The notes below the pieces were generated by a model. It had not been told where the DNA came from. It worked only from the letters and a program-made list of their open reading frames with translations, and made no database searches. DNA of 64,000 nt. Source: Heterotrichella gracilis (taxonomy: Eukaryota > Sar > Xanthophyceae > Tribonematales > Xanthonemataceae). The position numbers and the translations under genes are program-made. Below, in pieces: positions 53,245 to 64,000 of the stretch; the stretch's first letter is position 1, and each line of letters starts with the position of its first letter. Location of the stretch: contig JAULBX010006220.1 of assembly GCA_032358255.1 (NCBI GenBank), forward strand, positions 1-64,000, read 5' to 3'.

Positions 53245-54699
53245 ATGTGGGAAATAAAGGGCAACGGGATACTGTCCTATTAGGTTAATGAGTGTGTGCG
53301 CACGTGCATAATTTTGAAAGTACTCTACTATTTAAAAGTTTGAAAATCTCTGTTGTAGAGATGGTTGCTCAGTGCAGCGCACTATGCAGCCTCTCACGGG
53401 CACTTGAACCAACTTGTTTTTCATCAGATTGAGGCAGCGGTCACGCAGTATGCCATGTGACTAATGTGCTATCATAACATTTCTACGAGTAATACTTCAA
53501 AAACAGCCCTGCATAATATGCATTGCTTATCGTTATAAAACTGCAATTTTATAGTGTGTGCATGGTGCTGCGCAGTATCTGCGTGGCATTGCATGTCAAG
53601 CTCGCCCTGCAAGGGAGTCGCTCATTTTCAATCGGATATTGTATTAGTTTATTGAGCAAAGGGCCCATAGTGGGTCGTTACATGACCAGATCCTGTAACA
53701 TGTCATCCTGGAGAATCTGATGAGAGCACCGAGATATTTGCAAGATTCAACCTTGCAGTGCTTGCATGGAAACATGGGAACGATACCATGTGGTGTATCG
53801 TTCTGAACAAAGTTTGTGGCGCATGCCATGGCCAGTGTTTATACAGGTAGCAGCTGCTGCAGCAGCATGGCAGATGGAGCAACTGTACATGATGTCTGTG
53901 CTGGTCTACAGTGGCCCCCCGTTACACTGTACACTGGGCAAGCGCCTGGCCTGACCATTGGGGACCAACCAATAAATGAACTGCAGCATAGGGTTAACCC
54001 TTGTATTCAAATGAAATGCAGTCAAACTTTGTGTTCCAATACAATGCAGGCAATGCCTGGTTGGAAAAGCTTAGCCCCTAACGGCGTTGACTCGAGCAGA
54101 TTTGAAGCTGGGTTAGGGTTTGTGCATGCAAGTGGAACGAAAACCATGGAAGCAATGTCATTGACAAAAAGGAAAATGGTGGGCAGGAAATGAAGAAAAC
54201 TGAAAGTGGCAATATTCTGATCATCGGCCGTTCCACAGGTGTGTCCACTCGCGGGTGTGGCAGTGCCGTTAAATTGCCATTGGATGGGATTGTGCCAGTG
54301 TCACGCATGTGCATCCACGTTGATTGTGAACCGCTGGCTGGCCTCATCATGCACGCTACTGGCAGGTGTGCAGGCACTGACAGGCGTGCACCCAGCATCT
54401 GGCTTGTATCTGACGTATGGGCTGCATGGGTGCAAACACATAGATCGGTAAGCCAAGGGAGTAGCAATGCAGGAAAATTTTACCAATATTGGTACAGAAA
54501 ACATGCACATGCTGTGCTACCTTTGAAGTAGCGACACCCAATACCATGACTGAGGAGATTATCACCCCAAGATTATGAATGAGTGTAAGGAGTCACTGGC
54601 CAGGTTTATGGGCCACACTCAATCTTTCCCCCCAAACCTTGGCTCGACGGTTGGCTAAAATCCTTAGAACCTACACAATAAACCTGAACCTGTATACCC
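53245..54699. other. Intergenic between convergent genes
   Basis: About 1.45 kb tail to tail. Open frames here are short, start mostly at non-ATG codons and show no family motifs. No RNA gene or repeat was recognised. Confidence 0.5.
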
Positions 54700-57600
54700 C
54701 TACACGCCCTCCTGTTCCGCGGCCAGCGCCACATACCCTTGCCTGGGCCCCACTGCAGCATCCTCCACACTCGTGGACACCCAGTGCAGCAAGGGGGAGA
54801 AGCCCCAGGTGTCGCCACTGGCCCCCGCCTGCACTGCCCCCCCTCCCTGGCCCCCTTGCCCCCCTCGCAGCAGCTGCGGTATCATGATGGCGTGTCGCGA
54901 TGCGTGGTTGTAGAACAGGAGCACCAGGGCGGTGCCGGAGACCAGGCTGAAGGTAACCACAGTGTAGAACCAGGCCTGGAGGAGGGCCACCACCATTAGT
55001 CAGTTTATTGCATGTTTTGCTGGTTTCAAATAAAGAAAGCATGTTCCATAAAGAAAAATCCAAGGCTTCTTCTTTATGTCTATTATGTTTCCCTTGGATT
55101 CAGCAGCACAGCCGGATCAGCAGTTACAATAGTGGGTAAGGTTCCGCGACAATGCTTGGAGAGATTAGAAAGTAGGTACCGTTGCCATACACCCGGCTGT
55201 GAGGCGGCATGCTTGCAGTATAGCTTATGACTTGGATACTGCTGTACATGCAGCTTAACATGCAACAGTTGTGCCATATGCTTTGCGCCATCCCCAACCG
55301 ATGCTTGGGTAGGGCTTGTTGCATGCTGAAAGTGTACATGCCCGCCAAGGGTACATGTACATACCATGCTGTCCTCGTGGCCCGACTTCAGGTTCATCCC
55401 GAATATCCCTCCCACCATTGACACAAACGCAAAGCCCAGCGTCATGAGGCTGACCTTGAGGTTCAGCGCCTGCACAGCAATCCCCAAAGTTGGTCAGTTA
55501 CAAGCTGATTAGCGCTTTCAGATACATGGCTGTTCACGCAACAGAAGGGAAAGGGGAGTGGATAAGCAAAGGGCCACTGGACTGACCGTAGCCAACCCGG
55601 CTTCAGGTTACCCAAGGTAGACATATGCTTTAAAAAGTGACTGCTTGGCACCGCTTGTACAAGGCAGACTGCTCATCCAGCTGTACTGCTGAAATACATG
55701 CAACTAACATGCCACCACATAATCAACAGCAGCCCGTGCATGCGTACAGTACAAGATCGTTTCCAAGGGGATTGCAGGTGATGCCCACCAACCCTTGGGT
55801 ATCGACAACTGCACCATCCACCACTTATGGGGCCGTTCCCACCCTCCTTTCCGCCCTCTCCACCCCACCCACCTGCAGCTGCGTTCGTTGCTGATCCAGC
55901 GACAGGCTCATGAGCCCCTCGGTGTCTCCGATGTGCTCTGAGAGGACACCCAGGCGGCTCAGCAGGGTGTCAAACTGCGCCAAGGAGAGGGCAATTGCAA
56001 TTAGCAGGTCAGTGGATTTTACTTTTTGGTAAACCTTTGCCCTCCTTTCCTATTTGTCGTATTTTTGTCTCCCTGACAAGGCGTCTCCCTGACAAGGCGT
56101 CAGAACTACAACAGGGGGACGACTACGAGGTGGAAACCAAGGGAGGCATCAGAAAGTAAGTCCTTCCCGCGCAACCATGCTCTTCCCCTTCCCACACATT
56201 CCCTTTCCACCTCCCCCAACTTGACGCAGGCTACCCCTTCTAGCTCTAGCCAGCCGCACCTGAGAGCAGGAGTGCAGATGAAAGATGTGAAATTAGGCCT
56301 ATAAAGGCCATCCAACACCCGCACCTGTCTGAAGTACAGCGCCAGCAGTGCCTCAGCAGTCTGCAGGCAGTCGTCCAGCGCCGTCATTGTGGGCAGCGTT
56401 TCCGTCATGCCAGCCGCAGTCAGCGTGCCCCGGCGCATGAGGGTGGCCATGCGCTGGAGGGCGCGCATGCGGGAGGGGTTGCCGTCTGCGGGGGGGCGGG
56501 GAGGTGGGGTGGGGGGTGCAGGGGTGGGGCTAGGATGGTGGGCTGGTGTAGCGTGGAACGCTGGCATGTACTCATGTGCCTGGTGCGGCATAGGGCGTTG
56601 CAGCTAGAGCTATTTCAGGAAGAGGGGGTTCCTCCCATTGCCACATCCGTGACCTGTCAGGATGACGATGGAATCTGCAACTCTGTGGTGACTGGGCATC
56701 ACAAACAGCAGCCCCTAAATCTAATCATGTCCACATGGGTATCTGCCTTGGCAAAGCTCATGTGCATATAGATGCTGGTGTGTCATGGATTCCTCCCATT
56801 GCCACACATCTTATACCACCTGTCAGAATGAGGATGCAGTGTGGTGATCATCCAACAGCAGTCTCTACTTGCAGCCATGCACACATGGGTACCTGCCTTG
56901 GCAATGCGCATGTGCATACAGGTGCTGGTGTCACCTTCTGAATCCAGCCGGCTTCGGTCGGCCACCCCCCAATCATCATCCGACCCCTCGCCCCCCTGCC
57001 CTGTCGACGTGGCCCCATCCCCCGTCGCCCTAGGCTGGGGCAGGTTGAGGCACAGCGCCGCCACGTCATCAATCTTGGCCAGCTTGCCCTCCAGCTCCTG
57101 TGAACATATATAATGAATTAAAAAGTAATAATATCAATCCAAATCATGAAACCAAAAGCAAATCCTTTTGCTATCCTTTGCTTATATGTATACATAAAAG
57201 CATAGAAAACAAAAGCAGAGTAAAGCTTAACATAACACAGTTTAATTGAAATTAGAGATAAACGCTTTGCAAAATCTGGTATTGTTTTTTTGTGGGTTTA
57301 GAGAAAACCACAGCAGCAGCTTATGCATTCCAATGTGTGGCGCCTGTGCATCTGCTGGAGCCAGGTCAGGCCATGCACCTCCTCCCCGTTGCCATGCAAG
57401 TGCGCTCACCTCGCGGATTCGTGCCACGCGTGTGGTGAGCAGCTTGAGCTTCTGCTTGTACTTCTGGCTCAGCTCAAGCCAGGCCTCGCTCACCTGTAAC
57501 AACACATGCATACTTATGTATCATAATGCATACATGTAATGTTCCTGTGTATCTAACAGAATAACAGAAAGCATAATAAATGATGGGTGTCCGCCGCATA

Positions 57601-59025
57601 TGCATATGTAACACATGCTCATGAGAAAAAAATGCACATCGCCAGTGCATTAATTTATTACGTCACCGCCCGCACCACCCTGCAGTAGCCACTCTGGTCT
57701 TCCTTTTGACAGGAATGCAGCTGTAAATACGAATCCTATGGTATCCATAAACAGCACATGATGCTTACATTGCTTCGGACTTGCAAGAATGGCTCTGCTG
57801 ACTTCTCCAGGCGCGTGACCTCCTCATCGAATATGAACACGGCACCCGCCAGCACCACCTCCAGTGCCTGGTTGTCGTAGGGCAGGCTGCCGTCGTACAG
57901 GAACCACTTCCTGCATGGCACAGCAATGCAGCCTATGGAATTACACTCCCAAAGGAAATAACCGGTAAGGTCGGCGTTGGGCATGTTCCTGTGGCATGAA
58001 CCCCACACCCTGAATCTGACATTATAAACCCCGCACCCTAATTTTGACACCCTAACCCCCACAACCACACCCATAGCCCTCAACTTTTCTGCGTGATGCA
58101 CACTGCAGGCAGGAGTTGATAGCTGGCTGTTCATGATGGCCAGGGTTGCTCGAGTAATCAGTGAACCCAGTACTCACCCAAACGTTTCCAACGACCGCGA
58201 GTTGGGCTCGTCCTTTATGCACGTGCACAGCGCCTGGACAAACGCATCGTCCTCCTTGGGCAGTTGGGGCCGCAGAGGGCCTCCCGGTGTGGGTGTGGAG
58301 AAGACATACAGCTCATCCTTGCAAATCACAACCCTGGCAGACTCCAGGCGCACCAGGATGGCGCAGTCTCGCGCGATGATGTCAGAGCTGTAAGGCGTGC
58401 TCACCTTGCAGCCAAGGGGCATGGACAGGTGAGCGCCACTGTTTGAATCACATGGTTGAGACGTGCAGCAGTGCAAGTGGTTTAGGTTTCCTGCCCCGGT
58501 TGGGTGCAGAGGTACTCATCCACAATAGCACGCGGCTGGGGTGGCAAACTGCACGTGCACTGGGGCAACGCTGCTCCAGCCCAGCAGGGTGCAACTATGG
58601 ATGAGTACTTTTGTACCCATACGGTGCAGGACAACGGTTCCTGCACAACGTCTTTCAAAGACACGTTTTATGACGCCTGTGGCAACTTTGTGGGCTGTTG
58701 CTTGCCCATCAACCAATCACAGTTTAGCCAGCATCTAACCTTGTAAGCAATGGCGTACCGTAGGGTCCAGCAGCAACAAGTCTCGTGTAGATACTCGCAG
58801 TTGCTTAGCCAGGATGTGCAAGTCAACCTGCAAGAAGACTCCTTTTGTGGGTCCTTGTCAAACGGTGCCACACTACAGGACAGACATGCCGTATGGGAAA
58901 AAACTCACGCTGATTTCCTGGGCGTTCCCTTCGTGGTCTATGTGCACCACGTGTTGGGTCCTTGCTGAAGGTCGAAGGTTACCGCTGGAACTGCCAGTGG
59001 TGGCGCCTTGTGCAAACTTCTTCAT
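54700..59025 (-). CDS. MRS2: MRS2/CorA-type magnesium transporter
   Basis: This is a Mg2+ channel of the CorA-MRS2 family, in plants found in mitochondrial, plastid, vacuolar or plasma membranes. Ten exons keep phase (about 481 aa): 59025-58909, 58827-58759, 58404-58178, 57910-57769, 57493-57410, 57097-56935, 56485-56325, 55974-55873, 55469-55365, 54975-54700. Order: VDLHILAKQLRVSTRDLLLLD (21 residues, split here as VDLHILAKQL + RVSTRDLLLLD), YSSDIIARDCAILVRLES, LPYDNQALEVVLAGAVFIFD, then helical regions of the cytoplasmic funnel (MATLMRRGTL, ALDDCLQTAEALLALYF, GLMSLSLDQQRTQLQ). TM1 (SLMTLGFAFVSMVGGIFGMN) ends in the signature Gly-Met-Asn. TM2 is AWFYTVVTFSLVSGTALVLL. An acidic Ser/Asp insert with GEGSDDDWGVADRSR lies in exon 6. 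Exon 3 uses an AAG acceptor. No clear targeting peptide is seen from the chosen ATG, and an upstream exon is possible. Confidence 0.9.
56626..56940. repeat. Tandem duplication in an MRS2 intron, touching the exon 6 donor
   Basis: Two units of about 150-160 bp (about 56629-56787 and 56788-56940) share gattcctcccattgccaca, cacctgtcag, tggtga, aacagcag, cacatgggta, ctgccttggcaa, gc(t/g)catgtgcata, and gatgctggtgt/ggtgctggtgt. The right unit ends exactly at the exon 6 5' splice site (minus strand). Confidence 0.8.
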
Positions 59026-59494
59026 ACCGCTAGATGTTGTTGGCGGAACGACGCCAATGCAACTATCTGAGGTCCACTTCTTGCCACACACCGCATGCGG
59101 AAGTTGGGCTGGAAAACAAGGCACTACGTAAGAAGATGTATAGAGATAAAAGCCCTCACTATATCTTGATAGCTGCAGCACTTATGCATGCATGCACAGA
59201 GGCATGCACAGAAAATAAAGTTATTTTATAAAATAATACTAATTTGTTTCTGCCGCGGAAAATGGAGGCGCCAGTCAGGTTGTAAAGGGCCATCACTGGC
59301 ATTAGGCAGTATGTTGTACCATCTCACTGCGCGTATTTTGTTTATCGCGATATCTGAACTGTGCGCGACACCGGGAACTGTGGTAAACAGTGCGTCACTG
59401 GCATGGTGACTTGCAACTGTCTCTCTGCCAAACCCACCTGTTACAGCTTTGGGCTGCTTTTCTGCAAACACCACACAACTGCTGAGCTTCAGAT
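59026..59494. promoter_or_regulatory. Putative shared promoter region, MRS2/RBM25
   Basis: About 470 bp lies between the divergent start codons, with an AT-rich core (aaataaagttattttataaa, about 59212-59231). No factor-binding site was recognised, and promoter function is inferred from position only. Confidence 0.4.
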
Positions 59495-62400
59495 ATGAAC
59501 CACCCACCACCCGGGGGGCCGCCCGGGCCGCCCTTTCCTGGGCCCCCTCGCCCCATGCACCCCCATATGGGGCAAATGATGGGACCACCTTTCCCAGGCC
59601 CTCCCATGGGGCAAATGCCAGGCTATCCTCCAGGCCCAATGCCAGGGTTTCCTCCAGGTATAGTTGGCATACGTTAGTCTTGCGAACCCCTCAGCTCTGC
59701 ATCATGCTGCACCCTCCCGTTCGCCGCACGATCAGACACATGTTGTATGATTATTGTTGCAGGTATGCCAGGACGGCCACCGGTAGAGTACATGCGGCCT
59801 CCACCTATGCCAATACCAGGCCCCATGCCGCGGGTGGCAACCGTGATGCGGCCTTCCCAGTTCCAACCTGGGCCTCGACCCGTACAACCAGGTGATAATG
59901 CATGCATATGCATGGACAATGCTCCTCATCGCACTTAGCTCAAGCACTGCGTTGCCTTTGATCCATCCATATCCCCTGCTTTTTGCCAACGAGCGTGTTG
60001 CAAGCAGCATGGTACAGCTATGGTGGCTGGTTGTGAAATTTCTTGGTGTCAACTTGCAGTGGGAGGTGGCATTCCATACCGGCCTCAACCGCAGCCTGGG
60101 TCAGCGCCGGTGCCAGCCAGCAAAAGCACAACCGTGTATGTTGGAAAAATAGCTTCCAGCGTGCAAGATGACGTCATCAAGCAGCTGCTGGACTCCTGCG
60201 GGCCTGTCAAGTCCTGGAAGCGGTTCACCGACCCAGAGACAGGCAAGCTCAAGGCCTTTGGGTTTTGCGAGTATGAGGATGCAGCCAGCGTGATCAGGGC
60301 GCTGCAGCTCCTCAACGGCCTTGCTCTGGATGGCGAGGAGCTGTTTCTCAAAGTCAACATAGCCACACAGGCCTACATCGACCAGCACCAGAAGCAAAAA
60401 GCTGAGGCAAAGGCAGCAGAGGCAGCACAGGCAGCGGAGGCCAAGGCAGCGCAGGCTGCGGAGCAAAGCAGCAACGGGGAGAGTAAGGAGGATGGGGAGG
60501 CGGAGGCCAATGGCGAGCCAGAGCCCAAGCTCTCAGCTGACGAGGAGGCAGACAATGCTGTCCTGGAGAAGATCATGTCCATCGTCAGTGACAGGGTGGC
60601 GCCCACTAAGGGCGCCTCGGGTGCAGCGCACGCGGCTGACCAGTTCCTGAGGGGTTTGAACAAGGACCACGAGCCGCGGGAGTCGCACAGCGACCGCAAG
60701 CGCTCCCGGGACCGGGGGCCTGAGCGCGCGGAGGCTGACATGGAGCGCCAGCGGCAGAAGGAGCGGGGCGAGGAGCTGCGCAAGGAGCGCGAGGAGGACC
60801 GCAAGTACCAGCGCCTGGTGCAGGAGTGGGAGCGATATGAGCGGTACGTGACACCAAGTTGGGGTGTGCATACAGGCGCACAGTGCATGCCAGGTGCAGG
60901 AGCGGGGCAGACAGCCTGCGGTATCTGGATGGGCGTGGGTGCTGTGTGTACTGACAGGACCATGGACCAAGCGCTGCGTTCCCAACTGGGATGACAACAC
61001 CCTCTTGCCCTTGCAGATTGCAAAATGCGCTGTGCGGTTGCAAGGGGCTTGTGGTGTGTTGTGCTGTTGGCATTTTCCTCTAGGGTGGTAAGCAACTCTC
61101 CCGTTTGCTTTTGCTGCTTTTACATCTTTGCACTCGCCTTTGCCATTGTCCAGAACTGTTTAGGTCATTGGGAGTGCATGCTCTCCCTGCAGTGACATGG
61201 AAAATGTGATGTAGCTTAGATGCCATCGCTGTTTATATGTCTGCACTCCCCATTGGACATTGCCCAGCACTGTTTAGGTCACTGGGAGAGCATGCCCTTC
61301 CTGCATGTCACGGAAAAATGTTGCAAAAAATGTGCTGTAGTTTAGATGACACCATAGCCCTCCTGGCCTTGGTTACCATGCAAAGGTGTTGGAGGTGTGG
61401 ATGGATCGTGCACAGCAGTTCTGCAAGAATGCCGGATGTGTGGTAAGTTAACAATGTTGCATCATCGTGTGGATCAGGTAAGTGGATGGGGAGGGCAGGA
61501 GCCTAACAGTGCCAGGATGTAAAGGGCTGTATCACTGGCTCTTGCAAGCCGCAACATCATATCATGTTGCATGCATCAAATGCATAATGCCTTTACATGG
61601 AGTGCATGCATTCCACGATTGACTGGCGCCGGGGGTGTGGAATTTATTGGCGGCTCACTGCTTGCATTCGGATTGCACACACCCATCTCCCATCACGCAT
61701 GCAGCATCACACTTGTGACATGCCACACCAGCGCATGCTTACATCCTTCAGATATCCCTGTTATTGTTGATCCTGTATCCTTGCGTTTCAGTCTTTGCCT
61801 GCCCTTCGACCTGCAAATCAGACCACCGGCGGTGTCGTTTGGGGCTGGTTGATCGATGTACTTTGTCCATTCACTCCTTGTCCACCGTATGTGTGTGCAG
61901 GGAGCGAGACAAGGAGGCAGGACGTGAGAGGGAGCGGGAGATTGCGCTGCAGAAGGAGCGCATGCGCCAGATCAAGGTGGAAAATGAGACGCCGGATCCA
62001 GAGGATGTGGTGGAGCCCTGGTTGCGCAAGCCGTACAGGCTGAGGTGAGAGCTGGCGCTGTCCCTGGATGCACACACATAAGGCTTTGCTGGCCAGTGGG
62101 GTTAATCCTGCCACCAGAGTTGCCTTGATGTTGGTTGCTACCACGGCTGTAGAGGGTACTTCACATGGCTCACAAGACGCATGTTGGACCATTCAGTCCA
62201 GCCGCACGCACTTTCACTTCTTATCCCTCACCAGACACACCGTTTGGCAATAATTACCATCCCTAGTGGGTGAGCCACTCATCCACTCTCTCCCTCTTTC
62301 CCTTCAGCCGACGGGCACCCGAGCGACGGAGGCGGCGTGCCCTTGAAGAGGATGAGGACGCTGCTGATCGGAGCAAGGAGGCGCGTGAGCGTGAGGAGGC

Positions 62401-63757
62401 GGAGGCCAGGCGGGAAGCCAAGCGGGCCAGGCTGGAGGGGGAGGCTGCGGAAGGTCGGTGGAGGGAGGGTAGTCCTAAAAATGTCCAATTGCCCAATTTG
62501 ACTGACTTATGGTGACCTGGGATAGGGCACCATGCTGATGTGTGTTAAGGGCCTGAGCGGTTGCGCGCAAGTACTGTTTGTGGTTTATGCTGTAGGTTGC
62601 TGTTGGTGCTATACTCTATGAGGAGAAATGTGTGTTAGTGGGTTGGACGGTGTGGTGCATGCCCTGCTTGTGATGCTTGTGTGTAAACAATTGCTTTGGT
62701 ACCTGTGGGTAAGCAGCACCATCTGAAATCCTCCTGTGTGCGTGCTGCAGCGGCGTCGCAAGAGGAGACCGCGTCAGCCCAGCGGTCTGAGCCCAAGGTG
62801 GACCCCAATGACCCCATCTACCAGGCAATGATGGCTGCTGCCAAGGCCCCGCCGCGGCCCCCCGCACCCCCACCCACAGTCATCGCCCCTGCCCCTGCGC
62901 CTGCCCCGCAAGCCGCCAAGCCTGCGCCTGTGAGCCCGCCACCGGCTGCAGTCACGTTGCCGCCTCCGCCCCCGCGCCCGCCTGTCGCCGCCCCTAAACC
63001 CAAGGCCAAGCTGATTGCAGCATTCGATGACGAGGAGGAGGAGGCCAAGCCCCAGCGCAGGCTGATCCCGCTGCAATACACAGGTGCGGATGGAGCTATG
63101 GAAATGCTCTGCCTGAGTGCAGAAACCTGAGCCAGCACCGGCCGCAGCCGCACATGTAGCATCAAGTGCATCGCAATGCATGGGGTTTGTGGAAGTGGCG
63201 CTGGCTGTTCTTTGCTACTGGCGCATTAAGCATGCCCATGGCTTCGAAATGCCCACATGATGATTGCCCTGCCATTGCAATAACCACCTGTCTGCACAAG
63301 GCATGCAAGCAATTTAGCAAGCATTCCAATCATGCCAAGAACACCCTGAGGCCCTGCCCATCCCCTTGCAGACGAGGAGATGCGCTCCATCCAGCGGTCC
63401 CAGGAGCTGGCCCAAAAGGACCCCCAGACCCTGATCAAGGAGATCGCCGACAGCATACCCACCTCCAAGGCGGAGGTGTTTGCCTACCCCATCAAGTGGA
63501 CATCCTACGACACGGCAACTGCTGAAATCTCTGCCAAGCTTGGCAAGTGGCTGAGCCGCAAGATCCAGGAGCTGATGGGCTCTGAGGAGGCCTCCCTGGT
63601 GAAGCACATGTTGGAGCAGCTGGCCAAGCACCCCAGCGCGCAGGCCATGTGCGAGGAGATGAGCGTGATACTGGACGAGGACACGGAGGACTTTGTGTTC
63701 AAGCTGTACCGCACAATCATTTTTGAGACGGAGCGGGCGGCGAGGCTGGGCGCGTGA
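59495..63757 (+). CDS. RBM25: RNA-binding protein 25 (RRM + charged region + PWI), splicing factor
   Basis: This is a nuclear U1 snRNP-associated splicing regulator. Seven exons keep phase (about 694 aa): 59495-59657, 59763-59891, 60060-60843, 61901-62044, 62308-62453, 62751-63083, 63372-63757. It begins with a Pro/Gly/Met-rich segment (MNHPPPGGPPGPPFPGPPRP). The RRM follows with TTVYVGKIASSVQDDVIKQL (RNP2) and KLKAFGFCEYEDAASVIRAL (RNP1). Next come an Ala/Glu/Lys helix, the RE/RD-rich region (ERQRQKERGEELRKEREEDR and others), EPWLRKPYRLR, and a Pro/Ala linker. Then comes a short conserved box (KLIAAFDDEEEE, RRLIPLQYT). The PWI domain at the end has EVFAYPIKWTSYD, WLSRKIQELMGSEE, and VFKLYRTIIFETERA. 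Domain order and length match animal and plant RBM25. The gap between exons 3 and 4 is about 1 kb with no additional RE-rich exon seen. Confidence 0.94.
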
Positions 63758-64000
63758 GGCCCTTGGGGTTGATGTTGGCCATATGCACTGGAGGGTGCTG
63801 TTGTGCTGTGGTAGCCTTACGATGGGAATTAGTCTGCCAGACGAGCTGATCAGCGCTACTCATTGTTAAATGCAGTGCAGTGCACACCTGGGGTTTCATG
63901 TCCACCTGGTATCATGTATACGATACCCAGATGACATTGTTGAATGAGCGAGTGAATCTTAGACAGCAGTTTCAGACTGGTTGATAATGTACCGTGCGTG
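63758..64000. other. 3' flank of RBM25
   Basis: No further gene is visible up to the window edge. Confidence 0.5.

Overview
The window looks like nuclear DNA of a green alga (Viridiplantae, most likely a chlorophyte). Genes are split into many short exons by GT-AG introns. Plant-type telomere motifs (CCCTAAA/TTTAGGG) lie scattered in the introns. The gene set is plant-like: a SnRK2-type kinase, an MRS2 magnesium transporter, a flavodoxin-radical SAM TYW1, and a protein with a thylakoid-lumen type leader. Genus cannot be read from the sequence. No operons, CRISPR arrays, viral elements or organelle genes were seen. Exon models were built by hand from splice sites, reading phase and family conservation. 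Most junctions keep phase throughout, and the uncertain ones are flagged.

Layout, left to right: possible LINE tail at the edge (1-138); TYW1, minus, C-terminus missing (399-4116); intron-containing tRNA-Leu(CAA) and three relics of its 3' flank (4836-5680); a relic fragment of the SGNH gene (about 6060-6235); RecQ helicase with a RECQL5-like tail and a C-terminal TFIIS-N-like domain, plus (6929-13160); secreted, probably membrane-anchored SGNH/GDSL hydrolase with a 24-residue repeat, minus (14188-17741); FtsJ-fold methyltransferase with a CCCH zinc finger, plus (19211-22702); GlpF-like MIP channel with a very long loop C, plus (24551-28153); F-box/WD40 protein, plus (29153-32687); dienelactone hydrolase, plus (33560-36178); secreted eight-cysteine protein, minus (37577-39062); SnRK2-like kinase, plus (41250-45277); unnamed kinase-fold protein, minus (46256-50045); histidine phosphatase with a Tat-like leader, plus (50306-53244); MRS2 Mg2+ transporter, minus (54700-59025); RBM25 splicing factor, plus (59495-63757).

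The genes do not form one pathway. Two closely spaced head-to-head pairs (kinase-like/histidine phosphatase, MRS2/RBM25) may share promoters. The most striking non-gene pattern is repeated local tandem duplication at splice junctions. At least six genes carry a second, decayed copy of an exon edge or of the intron next to it. In the F-box gene the copies are joined through telomere-like repeats. The best candidates for new biology are the RecQ-TFIIS-N fusion, the MIP channel with its roughly 200-residue insertion, and the widely spaced eight-cysteine protein.
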